From contig NZ_JAQQTG010000002.1 in assembly GCF_028561335.1 (NCBI RefSeq), positions 124,001 to 188,000 on the forward strand: 64,000 nt of DNA. Reading direction: 5' to 3'. Positions 51,583-60,547 of this stretch are shown in pieces. How positions within the stretch are numbered: position 1 is the stretch's first letter; every line of letters starts with the position of its first letter. Origin of the DNA: Aequorivita todarodis. Its GTDB lineage: Bacteria; Bacteroidota; Bacteroidia; Flavobacteriales; Flavobacteriaceae. The notes beneath the pieces are model-generated. The model worked only from the letters and a program-made list of their open reading frames with translations, searched no databases and was not told the origin of the DNA. The translations under genes were made by a program, and so were the position numbers.

Positions 51583-52581
51583 TTATAATTTATCGGATAA
51601 AAACGGGTAATCCTCTTGCTCATAAACAGCATCGAACATTACGTTCTTTTCTGGGTACGGCGAATCTTCCGCGAACTTTTCGCATTCGTCCACCAAATCC
51701 TTCACTCTTTGGTCAATCTTTTTTATCTCGGCTTCCGTCGCCCACTTATTTTCATAAATCTGGTGAAGCACGTAGGTAATCGGGTCTTCTTCCTGCTTTT
51801 TGGCAACTTCCTCTTTGGTGCGGTAATGCTGGGCATCGCTCATGGAATGGCCTCTATAGCGATAGGTACGCAATTCCAAGAAGGTAGGGCCATCGCCGCG
51901 ACGGGCGCGTTTGATTGCTTCGTCCATTTCCTTGGCTACCACTTCGGGCTTCATTCCGTCCACAGGTTTGCAGGGCATTTCATAGCCAAGTCCGAGTTTC
52001 CAAATGTCGGTATGGTTGGCGGTTCGCGCTACGGAAGTTCCCATGGCGTATCCGTTGTTTTCACAGCAAAAAACCACCGGAAGTTTCCAAAGCATGGCGA
52101 GGTTAAAAGTTTCGTGCAGCGAACCCTGGCGCACGGCGCCATCGCCCATATAGGTTAGGGTAACCGAATCCCTTTCAAAATATTTATCGGCAAAGGCCAA
52201 ACCTGCTCCAAGCGGAATCTGGCCGCCCACAATGCCGTGGCCGCCATAAAATCGGTTTTTCTTATCAAAAATGTGCATGGAACCTCCCAGACCCTGCGAT
52301 GTGCCGGTGCCCTTGCCGTACAATTCGGCCATTACTTTCTTGGGGTCGGTGCCCATCCCGATAGGCTGTACGTGGTTTCGGTAGGCGGTAATCATCCTGT
52401 CCTTAGAAAGGTCCATGGCGTGGAGCGCCCCTGCCAATACGGCTTCCTGGCCGTTGTAAAGGTGTAAAAAGCCCCTTACTTTTTGATTGATATATACTTG
52501 CGCCAGTTTATCTTCAAACTTGCGCCAAAAGAGCATGTTCTCGTACCAATCCAGATACGTTTTTTTGGTGATTTTCTTCAT
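51583..52581 (-). CDS. pdhA: Pyruvate dehydrogenase E1 alpha subunit
   Basis: A 332-residue thiamin-diphosphate subunit of pyruvate dehydrogenase. The ThDP site GDG...NN is visible in YMGDGAVRQGSLHETFN and VFCCENNGYAMGTS, the phosphoserine-loop region in TYRYRGHSMSDAQHYRTKEE, and HLYNGQEAVLAGAL near the start. It pairs with E1 beta (pdhB), which is not in this window; split alpha/beta E1 with pdhA next to pdhC and pdhB elsewhere is normal in Flavobacteriia. pdhA is transcribed ahead of pdhC. Confidence 0.95.
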   Translation of the reverse strand: MKKITKKTYLDWYENMLFWRKFEDKLAQVYINQKVRGFLHLYNGQEAVLAGALHAMDLSKDRMITAYRNHVQPIGMGTDPKKVMAELYGKGTGTSQGLGGSMHIFDKKNRFYGGHGIVGGQIPLGAGLAFADKYFERDSVTLTYMGDGAVRQGSLHETFNLAMLWKLPVVFCCENNGYAMGTSVARTANHTDIWKLGLGYEMPCKPVDGMKPEVVAKEMDEAIKRARRGDGPTFLELRTYRYRGHSMSDAQHYRTKEEVAKKQEEDPITYVLHQIYENKWATEAEIKKIDQRVKDLVDECEKFAEDSPYPEKNVMFDAVYEQEDYPFLSDKL

Positions 52582-52630
52582 TAGTAATTTTATTGAGCGG
52601 ATAACAAAAGTAGTACTTTAAAAGGGAAAG

Positions 52631-52783
52631 CACCAAATTCAAAATTCCAAATACCAAAGAAATTACAAAATTCATGTTCCTATCGAAGTTTCGGGGCCAA
52701 AGAAATCTCAAATTCGGGATTTGGGTCCCGATCGCTATCGGGATGGGATTTGGAATTTGGAATTTGGAATTTGGAATTTTTTT
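52631..52783. repeat. Inverted AAATTCC / GGAATTT spacer with palindrome at 52726
   Basis: Left arm CCAAATTCAAAATTCC and neighbours (52632-52672) mirror the right arm of five GGAATTT units (52751-52783). A TCCCGATCGCTATCGGGA palindrome (52726-52743) sits between them. All lie in the 274-base gap between pdhA and cdd. Confidence 0.8.
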
Positions 52784-52823
52784 ATTAAGAATCGTATAGT
52801 TCCAAAACAAGATTTAGGGCATC

Positions 52824-52855
52824 AAAAGCTCCCCCTTCGGGAGCTGGGGGGCTTT
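52824..52855 (-). terminator. Probable terminator of cdd
   Basis: AAAAGC.CCCCC on one side and GGGGGGCTTTT on the other form a stem on the minus strand, followed by TTTT. It starts at the cdd stop codon. It could also be a dispersed C/G-run repeat. Confidence 0.55.
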
Positions 52856-53338
52856 TCAAAGGTATTTCGCATCAAACCCCAACGGCAGTAAATCCATAAC
52901 CGAAGCCACTTTAATAATCTCGCCAGTTTCGCCCGTAAAGTAGATGTTGATGGGCGATTTCTGTTTTTGCTCATACTCTGCCAACGACTGTCTGCAGGCG
53001 CCACAGGGGGCAATGGCCTCAGTAACTTCGTGGCTTTCGGCGCGCACGGTAATGGCGAGGTCGGTTATCGTTTCGTTCGGAAAATTGGCGCCCGCGCTGA
53101 AAACGGCAACCCTTTCGGCACAAAGTCCCGACGGAAAAGCGGCATTTTCCTGGTTGCTGCCCAAAACGATTTCTCCCGAAGCAAGCCGGAGCGCCGCCCC
53201 GACCCTAAAACGCGAATAAGGCGCATAAGCATTTTCACGTGCTTGCTGCGCCTTATTCATTAATTCTTGAATGTCTTTTGGTAGCTCTGAAACGGTTTCA
53301 AAAACTTCCAACTGAATTTCAATTTTTTGTTTTTTCAA
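52856..53338 (-). CDS. cdd: Cytidine deaminase
   Basis: A 160-residue homotetrameric-type cytidine deaminase, converting cytidine or deoxycytidine to the uridine form with zinc. The catalytic motifs are CAERVAVFSAGANFPNETI (the C-A-E zinc/glutamate site near residue 76) and IAPCGACRQSLAEYEQ (PCxxC). The front NAYAPYSRFRVGAALRLASG and NQENAAFPSGL are typical. The N terminus (MKKQKIEIQLEVF) is longer than in E. coli homologues of this size class. Linkage with porV and porU is a conserved flavobacterial neighbourhood. Confidence 0.94.
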   Translation of the reverse strand: MKKQKIEIQLEVFETVSELPKDIQELMNKAQQARENAYAPYSRFRVGAALRLASGEIVLGSNQENAAFPSGLCAERVAVFSAGANFPNETITDLAITVRAESHEVTEAIAPCGACRQSLAEYEQKQKSPINIYFTGETGEIIKVASVMDLLPLGFDAKYL

Positions 53339-53344
53339 TTTTTT

Positions 53345-53456
53345 GTTTATAGGTTTAGGAGTTTAAGCGTTTATGAGCCTACCCGCAGAAAGAAATTGAG
53401 TAAAAAGAAAACAATTTTGTTTGTCTTCACATCTAAACTTTTAAACTTTTAAACTC
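53345..53456. repeat. Inverted GTTTA / TAAAC heptad spacer
   Basis: GTTTATAGGTTTAGGAGTTTAAG (53345-53367, here split as GTTTATAGGTTTAGG and AGTTTAAG) is mirrored by CTAAACTTTTAAACTTTTAAA (21 bases; two copies of CTTTTAAA) at 53433-53453. It fills the gap between cdd and porV. Confidence 0.75.
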
Positions 53457-53461
53457 TTTTT

Positions 53462-54691
53462 CTAATATTCGTCGTACGTATCGCCAAAATTGAAGGTCAG
53501 GCCAAAACGAAGGGTTCCGTCCAGTGGGCTGTTTGCCAATTTAGAGGTAGAGAACAAATATGAAATGTCAATGTTGATTGCGGTATAGCGGAAACCGGCT
53601 CCAATAGTAGCAAATTTTCTTCCTCCTTTATCATCGCTTTCGTTAAAGTAACCTCCTCTAAAGGCAAAAACGTCTTGGTACCAATATTCAGCACCCAGAG
53701 CCCAAGTGAATTCCTTTAGCTCTTCACTAAAGCCGCCTGGCGCATCACCGAAGGATTGAAACATTCCTTTAATAAAAGTTACATCATTTTCCTTACCCTC
53801 ATATATGGCTTGGTCGGTTATTTTTGTGTCAATACCGTTTTCATAGGTACCATTTCCATTTTCATCGATGAATTCAGTTCCTCGTATTGGAGGAGTTGGC
53901 ACCAATAATTTATTGACTTCTGCCGAAACACCTATTTTGTTGTATTCGTCAAGTATGAAATCAAAACCACCTCCCAGGGCAAGATTAGTAGGCAAGAAGC
54001 TTTCAGAGCCTACTTCGTCATATTTTAGTTTTGGACCGATGTTTGAAATGTTGAATCCCATTCTCCAGCGTCCGTCAAAATCGTTATAAGGAATTTCCTC
54101 ACTTTGGTAATAACCTGCCACATCCACTGCGAAAGTATTGGCAGCAGTGGCATCACTTCTTGGGTCGCTCTGTAATTTTAGGTCAGATCTAATATACCTA
54201 CCAGCGACGGCCATGGAAAAACGCTCGCTTAATCGAAGTGAATAGGAGACGTCAAACATGAGTTCGTTTGGCTTTACTAAAAGTGGCTCTTGCTCTGCCG
54301 TTTCGCGAAGCTCTATATCGCCATTGCTGAAATAACGAAAACTTGCAGCAACCGCACTACGCTCATTCAATCGGTTGTAATAGGTAAGGTTTCCTAAGAA
54401 TATATCGTTTACCAATTTGCTTAAGTAAGGCGTGTAAGTTACCCCAACGCCCTGTTTTGACAATGAAAAAGCATATTTTGCCGGGTTCCATTGTTGCGAA
54501 AAGGCATCCGCAGAAGTAGTAACCCCTATATCACCCATACCCCCCGAACGTGGATCGGCACCTATGAGAATAAATGGCACTCCAGTAGTAATAACCCTGG
54601 AGTCATCGCTATTTGGAACTATTATGGTTTCTTGGGAATGTGCCTGAAAAGCAACAAAGCCTATCAAAATTGGAATAAGTAATTTCTTCAT
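53462..54691 (-). CDS. porV: T9SS outer-membrane shuttle protein PorV
   Basis: A 409-residue outer-membrane beta-barrel of the FadL-like PorV/LptO family. Signal peptide KKLLIPILIGFVAFQAHSQE is followed by VITTGVPFILIGADPRSGGM and SQQWNPAKYAFSLS, the PorV hallmark strands; the C terminus is a beta-signal strand (LRFGLTFNFGDTYDEY). PorV takes T9SS cargo from the translocon and delivers it to the PorU sortase. The Ca-like loop DENGNGTYENGIDTKI is an insertion seen in several flavobacterial PorV. porU lies upstream on the same strand with its own promoter box between them. Confidence 0.94.
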   Translation of the reverse strand: MKKLLIPILIGFVAFQAHSQETIIVPNSDDSRVITTGVPFILIGADPRSGGMGDIGVTTSADAFSQQWNPAKYAFSLSKQGVGVTYTPYLSKLVNDIFLGNLTYYNRLNERSAVAASFRYFSNGDIELRETAEQEPLLVKPNELMFDVSYSLRLSERFSMAVAGRYIRSDLKLQSDPRSDATAANTFAVDVAGYYQSEEIPYNDFDGRWRMGFNISNIGPKLKYDEVGSESFLPTNLALGGGFDFILDEYNKIGVSAEVNKLLVPTPPIRGTEFIDENGNGTYENGIDTKITDQAIYEGKENDVTFIKGMFQSFGDAPGGFSEELKEFTWALGAEYWYQDVFAFRGGYFNESDDKGGRKFATIGAGFRYTAINIDISYLFSTSKLANSPLDGTLRFGLTFNFGDTYDEY

Positions 54692-54707
54692 AAAAGTTAA
54701 TTTTGAG

Positions 54708-54715
54708 CAAATATA
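54708..54715 (-). promoter_or_regulatory. Candidate -7 box of porV
   Basis: TATATTTG on the minus strand matches TAnnTTTG, 17 bases before the porV ATG and just after the porU stop, suggesting that porV can be transcribed apart from porU. Confidence 0.5.
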
Positions 54716-54725
54716 ATTTTAATTT

Positions 54726-57700
54726 TTAAAGGATGACGAGTTTCTCAAATTTTTCAACCCGCTGATTGGTTAACGCAGATCTTACGGTTATCTTATATAC
54801 ATATACCCCTTTTCCGATACGGTCGCCAAAATCGTCGCGGCCGTCCCAGGTTATATCGCGGCATAAATAACTGCCCGACGGCGGTAGGGTGGCGTTTTTG
54901 GTCCAGACCACTTTTCCGGTAATGGTAAACACCTGTACTTGCACGTCCAAGGTTTCATCGGGTCTGTTGTGGTTGAACCAAAACTCGGTATAGTTCACAA
55001 AGGGGTTTGGGTAATTTAGCACCCGGGAAATCTCAAGTTTTCCGCTGCCCGCTACAATAAACTGTATTTCGGCGGTGGAGGAATTGTTATAGACATCCCA
55101 AGCTTTCAGCGTGAGCGTATGCAGGCCGTCTTCCAAATCGCGGAATTTATAATGGGTTTTTCCTTTTGTATAATCGTCCACTTCGGCTTGGTAAAATTCA
55201 TTCAAAACAAACGGATTGGATTCGTCGCCATCCAAAATTGCGACAATATCGTGGCCAATGCCACTGGCGGTATTTATCCCGTTCGGATCTTCCAGCTTGG
55301 CAAGCAGGATTGGGGAATCGTCGGTAATTCCGCCAGAAACAAAACTTTCGTCATTCATAAAAAGCCTGATCAATGGCCCTTCGTTGTCCTCGGGGGCATT
55401 TTCATTAAGCCCACCTACATTTAATTCAAGGTTTACCCCTGTTTGGTCTTCCAGCGCATTGGTTCTTTTTGCATACATGCTCACCCTGCCCTTGCCCACA
55501 GGTATCTGTATATCACGCGGCACGACGAACTCAAATTCAAAAACACCGTTGGCAATGGTTGCTTGGCCATTGAAAAGACCTTCGCCCAAAGTCGTGAAAT
55601 CCATAAAGATATTGTGATTGTCGTTGTCCAAGGTTCGGCGCATTACGTTTTTGTCGAAAATTTTAGCCTCAAGAACCCCGTTGTAGTCTGCCATTAATGT
55701 TCCCGTGGCATTTACCACTTCGCCTTCAAGTTTTATTTTGCTCAATGCCTTCAACGTATCTGTGGCTTGCGCAATTGGCACGTCGTTCAATTTTGTTAAG
55801 CGAATACTTTGTTTTGGAAAGGCGAGCGGCATTGCAGGGTCGCCAATAAAGAATATAACCCGTCTTAAAGAAGTACCCGTTATATTTTTTGCAACTCTTA
55901 GTCCTTCAGCAGGAGGACTAGGCGTTTCAACGTCATAACCGAATAGTTGATTCCCCAATTTTTTGTTTAAAGCTATTCCATCATTGATAAATACTGCCCG
56001 CGTAGTGGTTACCAATGAAATAGCACCGCCATCTTTATTTTGATAGGTCAGCTCGCCAGCCGTAATCCGTAAAGGATTGTCAAATTTTGTGAACTCGCAA
56101 GTAACGGTTATTATGCACGGAAGTTTGTCTTTGTTCTTAAGTTCCTGCGCCGTTTCTTTGGTATAAATGGCTTCGTGGGCCAAACCATCCTCCCCTCCGT
56201 GACCGAAATAATCTATAATGATGGCTCCGGCCTCGATAGCTGTCTTTATGGCATCATTAACCTCCGGATAGCGGTTACCGCCTGCAGAGGCTTGTTGCTG
56301 GTAAGCGTCGGAGTGTATTTTTTTTACATTAATGAAGGGTTTTCTTGCCGAAATAGTATCGCCAAGTCTATCAAGTTCAATCTCTAAATCATCCTCGCCC
56401 GGTTTGTCAACATCATCCGAAATAAGTACAAAATTGTTCCGCCAATTGCCATAGGAAGCTTTTTCGCTATACTTTATAATTTTGTCCACCATCGCATTTG
56501 CCAAGGAAACGTTATCCGCAATAATTCTTCCCATGGCAATGTCTAATCGGTCAATATCATTAAGTGGCCTTGGATCATTAGAATTCTCATAATTAGTACC
56601 CCCAATAGTGCCTTCATTCTCGTCCATATTCCCAAAGAAATCATCAGACATAAAAGAATTACTAATACTTGTGCCTAACAGGGTTTGGAAAGTAGGGACA
56701 TTATTGTTATTGTTTGGGAGCCTGTTCTTATAGTCTATGGAAGCATCGCCCATTATGCCAACATACTTTATACGTTTTGATTCTGTGGAAGCATTGTAGT
56801 AAACGTATCTAATAAAATTTCGGATGGCACTTATTTCCTGTCTTCCGGAACTGAACTCTTCATAAATCTTATCGGTCGTCACCACTTTTACGTTAAGCCC
56901 TTGCAGTACTTTGTGATGCTGAGCCAATCGCAATGCGGGTTGAATAAGAAATGGAGGTGTAATAATAATATAATCTATATCTTTAAAATTACCTGATTCG
57001 TCCTTAAATATAGTTCCTTTTAAATCTTGGTTCTGAACCGCAGGTTGGGCAATTTTTACGGGAATATAGTAATCATTTGGGTTTATCGCCACATACTTGC
57101 GTACTTCGCCAAGCGTTTGCTTAAAGGCGAAAGACGAAGCATTGCCTTCATTTTGCTTTGAAGTAATAAATTGGAAATCGGTCACATCCCAAACCTGTGA
57201 AAACTCGGTGGCGTTGCTTATTTGATATTCTCCAACCCCCGCTAAGGTAGTCGCATTGTTATACTGAAAAGCCAACTGGCCTCCCGCGCCCTTCAATTGT
57301 CGTACGGCCCAAATACCGATATAGTCCAGATAGCCAATACTGGAGGGATTGCCGGCGTTGTTGTAAGCCAAATCTACTTTAACTGTAGCATTGTTTGCAG
57401 GAACTTCAACATCCAGAAAGTCCATGCTCAGCAAACCGCCTTCACCCAATCGTGAAAAATTAAGCGGATCCAAACTGGTACTGTTTATGGAAATGGCCAT
57501 GGAAGTATCACTTTCAGAAGCCGCAGCGGCCTTTACTATCAACCGCATCGGTTTTCCGGCAACTATATTTGGAAAATCAAAAGTATAGCTCTGTTCGCTT
57601 TCAATATCAAAACGGTTTCCAAACCATTTTCTCCCTAATTTTGTGGGACTTATTTCGTCCTTTTCGTAAAATTGATATTCATCAAACTCGTTAATATTAT

Positions 57701-58589
57701 GTTCAACAGTGCCCGTAGGTTCCACCATTGGCCTAACACGTTTTCCCGGAGCGCCACCTGCTGTAACATAATAATAGGAGTCGTCACTATACGGATTTAT
57801 GTTAGAGTCGTTATCTCTATTATAACCATAAGTACTGGTTCCGTAAAACAATATATAATCGCCTCCGTCAAAGCTCCCGTCTTCTTCCCCTATCACTTGT
57901 ATGGCATTTTCTGGAAGATCAAAAAAACGTGTATTCCTATTTAGTAGTGGCAAAGATTGCCCACCATTGCCATAAACTTTAAGACTTCTGGGGTCAATAC
58001 CGTCTGAGTTCATTCCTAAACTGTTCAAAAAGTTTTTGTCCAATTTATAAACTCCCGTCTTTTCTACTTTAAATTTAAACCATTGTCCTGTAGCTAAAAC
58101 CGAATTAGTGAGCGGCGGCGGATTATTGCGGCTTTGCGGGCCATACCTATAATTAACATCAAAAGAAAGTACTTTTTGGTAGCTTCCATTTCTTTTTATT
58201 ATGGGCGAAATACTAAAAATAGTGTAGAGCACGTCTCTTGCCATCGTGCTGGCAATTTGGTATTCCAGTTTGTTCGGCAGTGTTTCGGGGGTAATTTTTT
58301 TTAGCTCCTCGGAAGTTACGGGGCCAAAACGTACATTGGTAACGGTTAATGAATTTCGGTCTGCAAATGCAGCGTCTTTCCACTGAGTAGTGTACAGAAC
58401 AGCGTTCTTGTCCAGTTGAAGTTTCAGCCTTTCCAATGCCATCTCATTAGATGAAATGGCAGGCTTAGCACCACCAAAGGTCTCCGTAGCAGTATCGCTT
58501 CCGCCCCAATATATATTTACACTTTTTGATTGAGCCCATCCCAAAAAAGGCATCACAAACAAAACAGAAAGAAGTATCGCTTTTCTCAT
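54726..58589 (-). CDS. porU: T9SS C-terminal signal peptidase / sortase PorU
   Basis: A 1287-residue secreted cysteine peptidase of the gingipain (C25) family that removes T9SS sorting domains and attaches cargo to A-LPS or releases it. Signal peptide MRKAILLSVLFVMPFLGWAQ; catalytic His in IDYFGHGGEDGLAHE (about residue 797) and Cys in ITVTCEFTKFDNP (about 831); a C-terminal FlgD-like/CTD part (YPNPFVNYTEFWFNHNR ... GKGVYVYKITVRSALTNQRV) is normal for PorU. ATG at 58589 is used; 58598 is a close alternative, and 58652 is rejected because it lies upstream of the TATATTTG promoter box at 58607. porV follows. Confidence 0.94.
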   Translation of the reverse strand: MRKAILLSVLFVMPFLGWAQSKSVNIYWGGSDTATETFGGAKPAISSNEMALERLKLQLDKNAVLYTTQWKDAAFADRNSLTVTNVRFGPVTSEELKKITPETLPNKLEYQIASTMARDVLYTIFSISPIIKRNGSYQKVLSFDVNYRYGPQSRNNPPPLTNSVLATGQWFKFKVEKTGVYKLDKNFLNSLGMNSDGIDPRSLKVYGNGGQSLPLLNRNTRFFDLPENAIQVIGEEDGSFDGGDYILFYGTSTYGYNRDNDSNINPYSDDSYYYVTAGGAPGKRVRPMVEPTGTVEHNINEFDEYQFYEKDEISPTKLGRKWFGNRFDIESEQSYTFDFPNIVAGKPMRLIVKAAAASESDTSMAISINSTSLDPLNFSRLGEGGLLSMDFLDVEVPANNATVKVDLAYNNAGNPSSIGYLDYIGIWAVRQLKGAGGQLAFQYNNATTLAGVGEYQISNATEFSQVWDVTDFQFITSKQNEGNASSFAFKQTLGEVRKYVAINPNDYYIPVKIAQPAVQNQDLKGTIFKDESGNFKDIDYIIITPPFLIQPALRLAQHHKVLQGLNVKVVTTDKIYEEFSSGRQEISAIRNFIRYVYYNASTESKRIKYVGIMGDASIDYKNRLPNNNNNVPTFQTLLGTSISNSFMSDDFFGNMDENEGTIGGTNYENSNDPRPLNDIDRLDIAMGRIIADNVSLANAMVDKIIKYSEKASYGNWRNNFVLISDDVDKPGEDDLEIELDRLGDTISARKPFINVKKIHSDAYQQQASAGGNRYPEVNDAIKTAIEAGAIIIDYFGHGGEDGLAHEAIYTKETAQELKNKDKLPCIITVTCEFTKFDNPLRITAGELTYQNKDGGAISLVTTTRAVFINDGIALNKKLGNQLFGYDVETPSPPAEGLRVAKNITGTSLRRVIFFIGDPAMPLAFPKQSIRLTKLNDVPIAQATDTLKALSKIKLEGEVVNATGTLMADYNGVLEAKIFDKNVMRRTLDNDNHNIFMDFTTLGEGLFNGQATIANGVFEFEFVVPRDIQIPVGKGRVSMYAKRTNALEDQTGVNLELNVGGLNENAPEDNEGPLIRLFMNDESFVSGGITDDSPILLAKLEDPNGINTASGIGHDIVAILDGDESNPFVLNEFYQAEVDDYTKGKTHYKFRDLEDGLHTLTLKAWDVYNNSSTAEIQFIVAGSGKLEISRVLNYPNPFVNYTEFWFNHNRPDETLDVQVQVFTITGKVVWTKNATLPPSGSYLCRDITWDGRDDFGDRIGKGVYVYKITVRSALTNQRVEKFEKLVIL

Positions 58590-58606
58590 TAGTACCATTA
58601 ACGCTT

Positions 58607-58614
58607 CAAATATA
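58607..58614 (-). promoter_or_regulatory. Candidate -7 box of porU
   Basis: TATATTTG on the minus strand, 17 bases before the ATG at 58589; it also places the start downstream of 58607. A TTG lies 14 bases upstream, closer than the ideal 19. Confidence 0.5.
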
Positions 58615-58808
58615 CACTTAGTATAGGGCAACATTTTAAAGTTTTTCAGCAAAATGATATTAGGATAATAATTTTAAAACTAATACGTTTGCATACGGGA
58701 TTGGTCATAAAACCATTTAAAATCCCACAGCGCAATAATAACAAAATATTATTGTGTTTTTGTCGTTAATTACTATATTGCGAACCCAATTTTATCATAT
58801 TTGAATCT

Positions 58809-60479
58809 ATGATGTTAAGAAAAAACCTAGCATTAAAGCTATTTGTTACTGTAATAGCGGCCTCACTTCTTGTAGGCTGCAACAAAACGAGAGACTATAA
58901 AAACAGTTCCCGCGCCACAGGCTGGAAGATGAACGCCAAAGAAGGTGGTTTCCAGTATGACCCAAAAGCCAAAGAACAGGAAACAGGGCCAGGCCTTGTG
59001 TTTGTTGAAGGGGGAACGTTTACCATGGGAAGGGTTCAGGACGACCCGATGCACGATTGGAACAACTCTCCAAACCAGCAGCACGTTCAATCTTTTTACA
59101 TGGATGAAACAGAGGTAACCAACCTAATGTATCTTGAATACTTAGACTGGCTGAAGAAAGTTTTCCCTCCATCCGATGAAAATTACAGAAAAATTTATGA
59201 AGGCGCAGTGCCAGATACCCTTGTTTGGAGAAACCGTTTGGGCTTTAACGAGGTAATGACCAACAACTACCTTCGCCACCCTGCCTATTCGGAATATCCC
59301 GTAGTGGGAGTTAGCTGGATTCAAGCTGTTGAGTTCAGTAATTGGAGAACAGACCGCGTTAACGAAGCAGCCTTGGAAAGCGCAGGAATTACAGCCCGAA
59401 ATGCGCGTTATGATGTGAAACCAGGCGAAACATTCAGTACAGAAACTTATTTAAACGCTCCAACATTAACCTACGGTGGCAACGATTCCATTACCCGTGG
59501 TGGAAAAAAATCTGAAGCCATTGCCAAAAGAAGCAAAGACAGCACAAACTTATACATCGGCCGAAAAGATGGAATCCTTTTGCCGGCCTACCGACTTCCT
59601 ACCGAAACAGAGTGGGAGTATGCCGCACTTGGATTAGTTGGGCTCCGTAACTACAATGTTTACAGAGGAAAGAAAAAATATCCTTGGGAAGGACAATATA
59701 CCCGCTCGGGAAAAAGAAGATCCCGCGGCGACCAATTGGCCAACTTTAAACAAGGCGATGGCGATTATGGCGGTATAGCAGGCTGGAGTGATGACGGTGC
59801 CGATATTACTGCTGAAGTAAAATCTTATGAGCCAAACGATTTCGGCCTTTATGATATGGCTGGTAACGTTGCAGAGTGGGTTGCCGATGTTTATCGCCCC
59901 ATTGTTGATGACGAGTTTAATGACTTCAACTATTACCGTGGAAACGTTTACACCAAAAACGCCATAGGCGAAGATGGAAAAGTAAAAGTAGTTACTATGG
60001 ACTCTATTGTTTTTGACACGTTGAGCAACGGAAAAATTGTAGCCCGCAACTTGCCGGGAGAAATTCTTCAAGTGCCGGTTGATGAAAACGAAACATACTT
60101 ACGCACAAACTTCTCCAAAAGCGATAACCGCGATTATAGAGATGGAGACAAAAGTTCCTCACGATACTACCAATCTTTCGCAGATGACGAAAGCAGTGAT
60201 GGCACCCACCGTATGTACAACTCGCCAATTCAAAAAGTATATGCAGATAGCCTGGGAGAACTGGATCGTCAGTACGATAAATCTTCAAACAGGACTACTT
60301 TGATTAACAATGAAGTTCGCGTGTATAAAGGAGGTTCCTGGAGAGATCGGGATTATTGGTTAGACCCCGCGCAAAGACGTTATTTCCCACAGGATATGGC
60401 AACGGACTATATTGGTTTTAGATGTGCTATGAGCCGCGTTGGTTCAAAATCCAAAAAAGGAAAACGACCACGCAATTAG
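58809..60479 (+). CDS. gldJ: Gliding motility lipoprotein GldJ
   Basis: A 556-residue outer-membrane-associated lipoprotein needed for gliding and stability of the T9SS motor ring (GldK/N/L/M). Signal LFVTVIAASLLVGC sets Cys24 as the lipidated residue. The rest is an FGE/sulfatase-modifying-factor fold: GGTFTMGRVQDDPMHDWNN near residue 73, MDETEVTNLMYLEYLDWLKK, PVVGVSWIQAVEFSNWR, LPTETEWEYAALGL, GLYDMAGNVAEWVADVYRP and the closing GGSWRDRDYWLDP. A catalytic Cys of true FGE is absent, as expected. The stop codon TAG is part of three ATTAGAA repeats. murF follows after a terminator. Confidence 0.95.
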   Translation: MMLRKNLALKLFVTVIAASLLVGCNKTRDYKNSSRATGWKMNAKEGGFQYDPKAKEQETGPGLVFVEGGTFTMGRVQDDPMHDWNNSPNQQHVQSFYMDETEVTNLMYLEYLDWLKKVFPPSDENYRKIYEGAVPDTLVWRNRLGFNEVMTNNYLRHPAYSEYPVVGVSWIQAVEFSNWRTDRVNEAALESAGITARNARYDVKPGETFSTETYLNAPTLTYGGNDSITRGGKKSEAIAKRSKDSTNLYIGRKDGILLPAYRLPTETEWEYAALGLVGLRNYNVYRGKKKYPWEGQYTRSGKRRSRGDQLANFKQGDGDYGGIAGWSDDGADITAEVKSYEPNDFGLYDMAGNVAEWVADVYRPIVDDEFNDFNYYRGNVYTKNAIGEDGKVKVVTMDSIVFDTLSNGKIVARNLPGEILQVPVDENETYLRTNFSKSDNRDYRDGDKSSSRYYQSFADDESSDGTHRMYNSPIQKVYADSLGELDRQYDKSSNRTTLINNEVRVYKGGSWRDRDYWLDPAQRRYFPQDMATDYIGFRCAMSRVGSKSKKGKRPRN

Positions 60480-60495
60480 AAATTAGAAATTAGAA
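60475..60495. repeat. Three ATTAGAA heptamers over the gldJ stop
   Basis: ATTAGAA occurs three times in tandem (60475-60495); the TAG of the first copy is the gldJ stop codon. Confidence 0.75.
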
Positions 60496-60501
60496 AAACA
60501 G

Positions 60502-60533
60502 CCCTCCTGGCATACAGCTTCGGAGGGTTTTTT
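60502..60533 (+). terminator. Rho-independent terminator of gldJ
   Basis: CCCTCC and GGAGGG form a stem around a 14-base loop followed directly by TTTTTT. The murF ATG is 15 bases beyond, so murF either has its own promoter or depends on read-through. Confidence 0.8.
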
Positions 60534-60547
60534 AGTATATTTATTTT

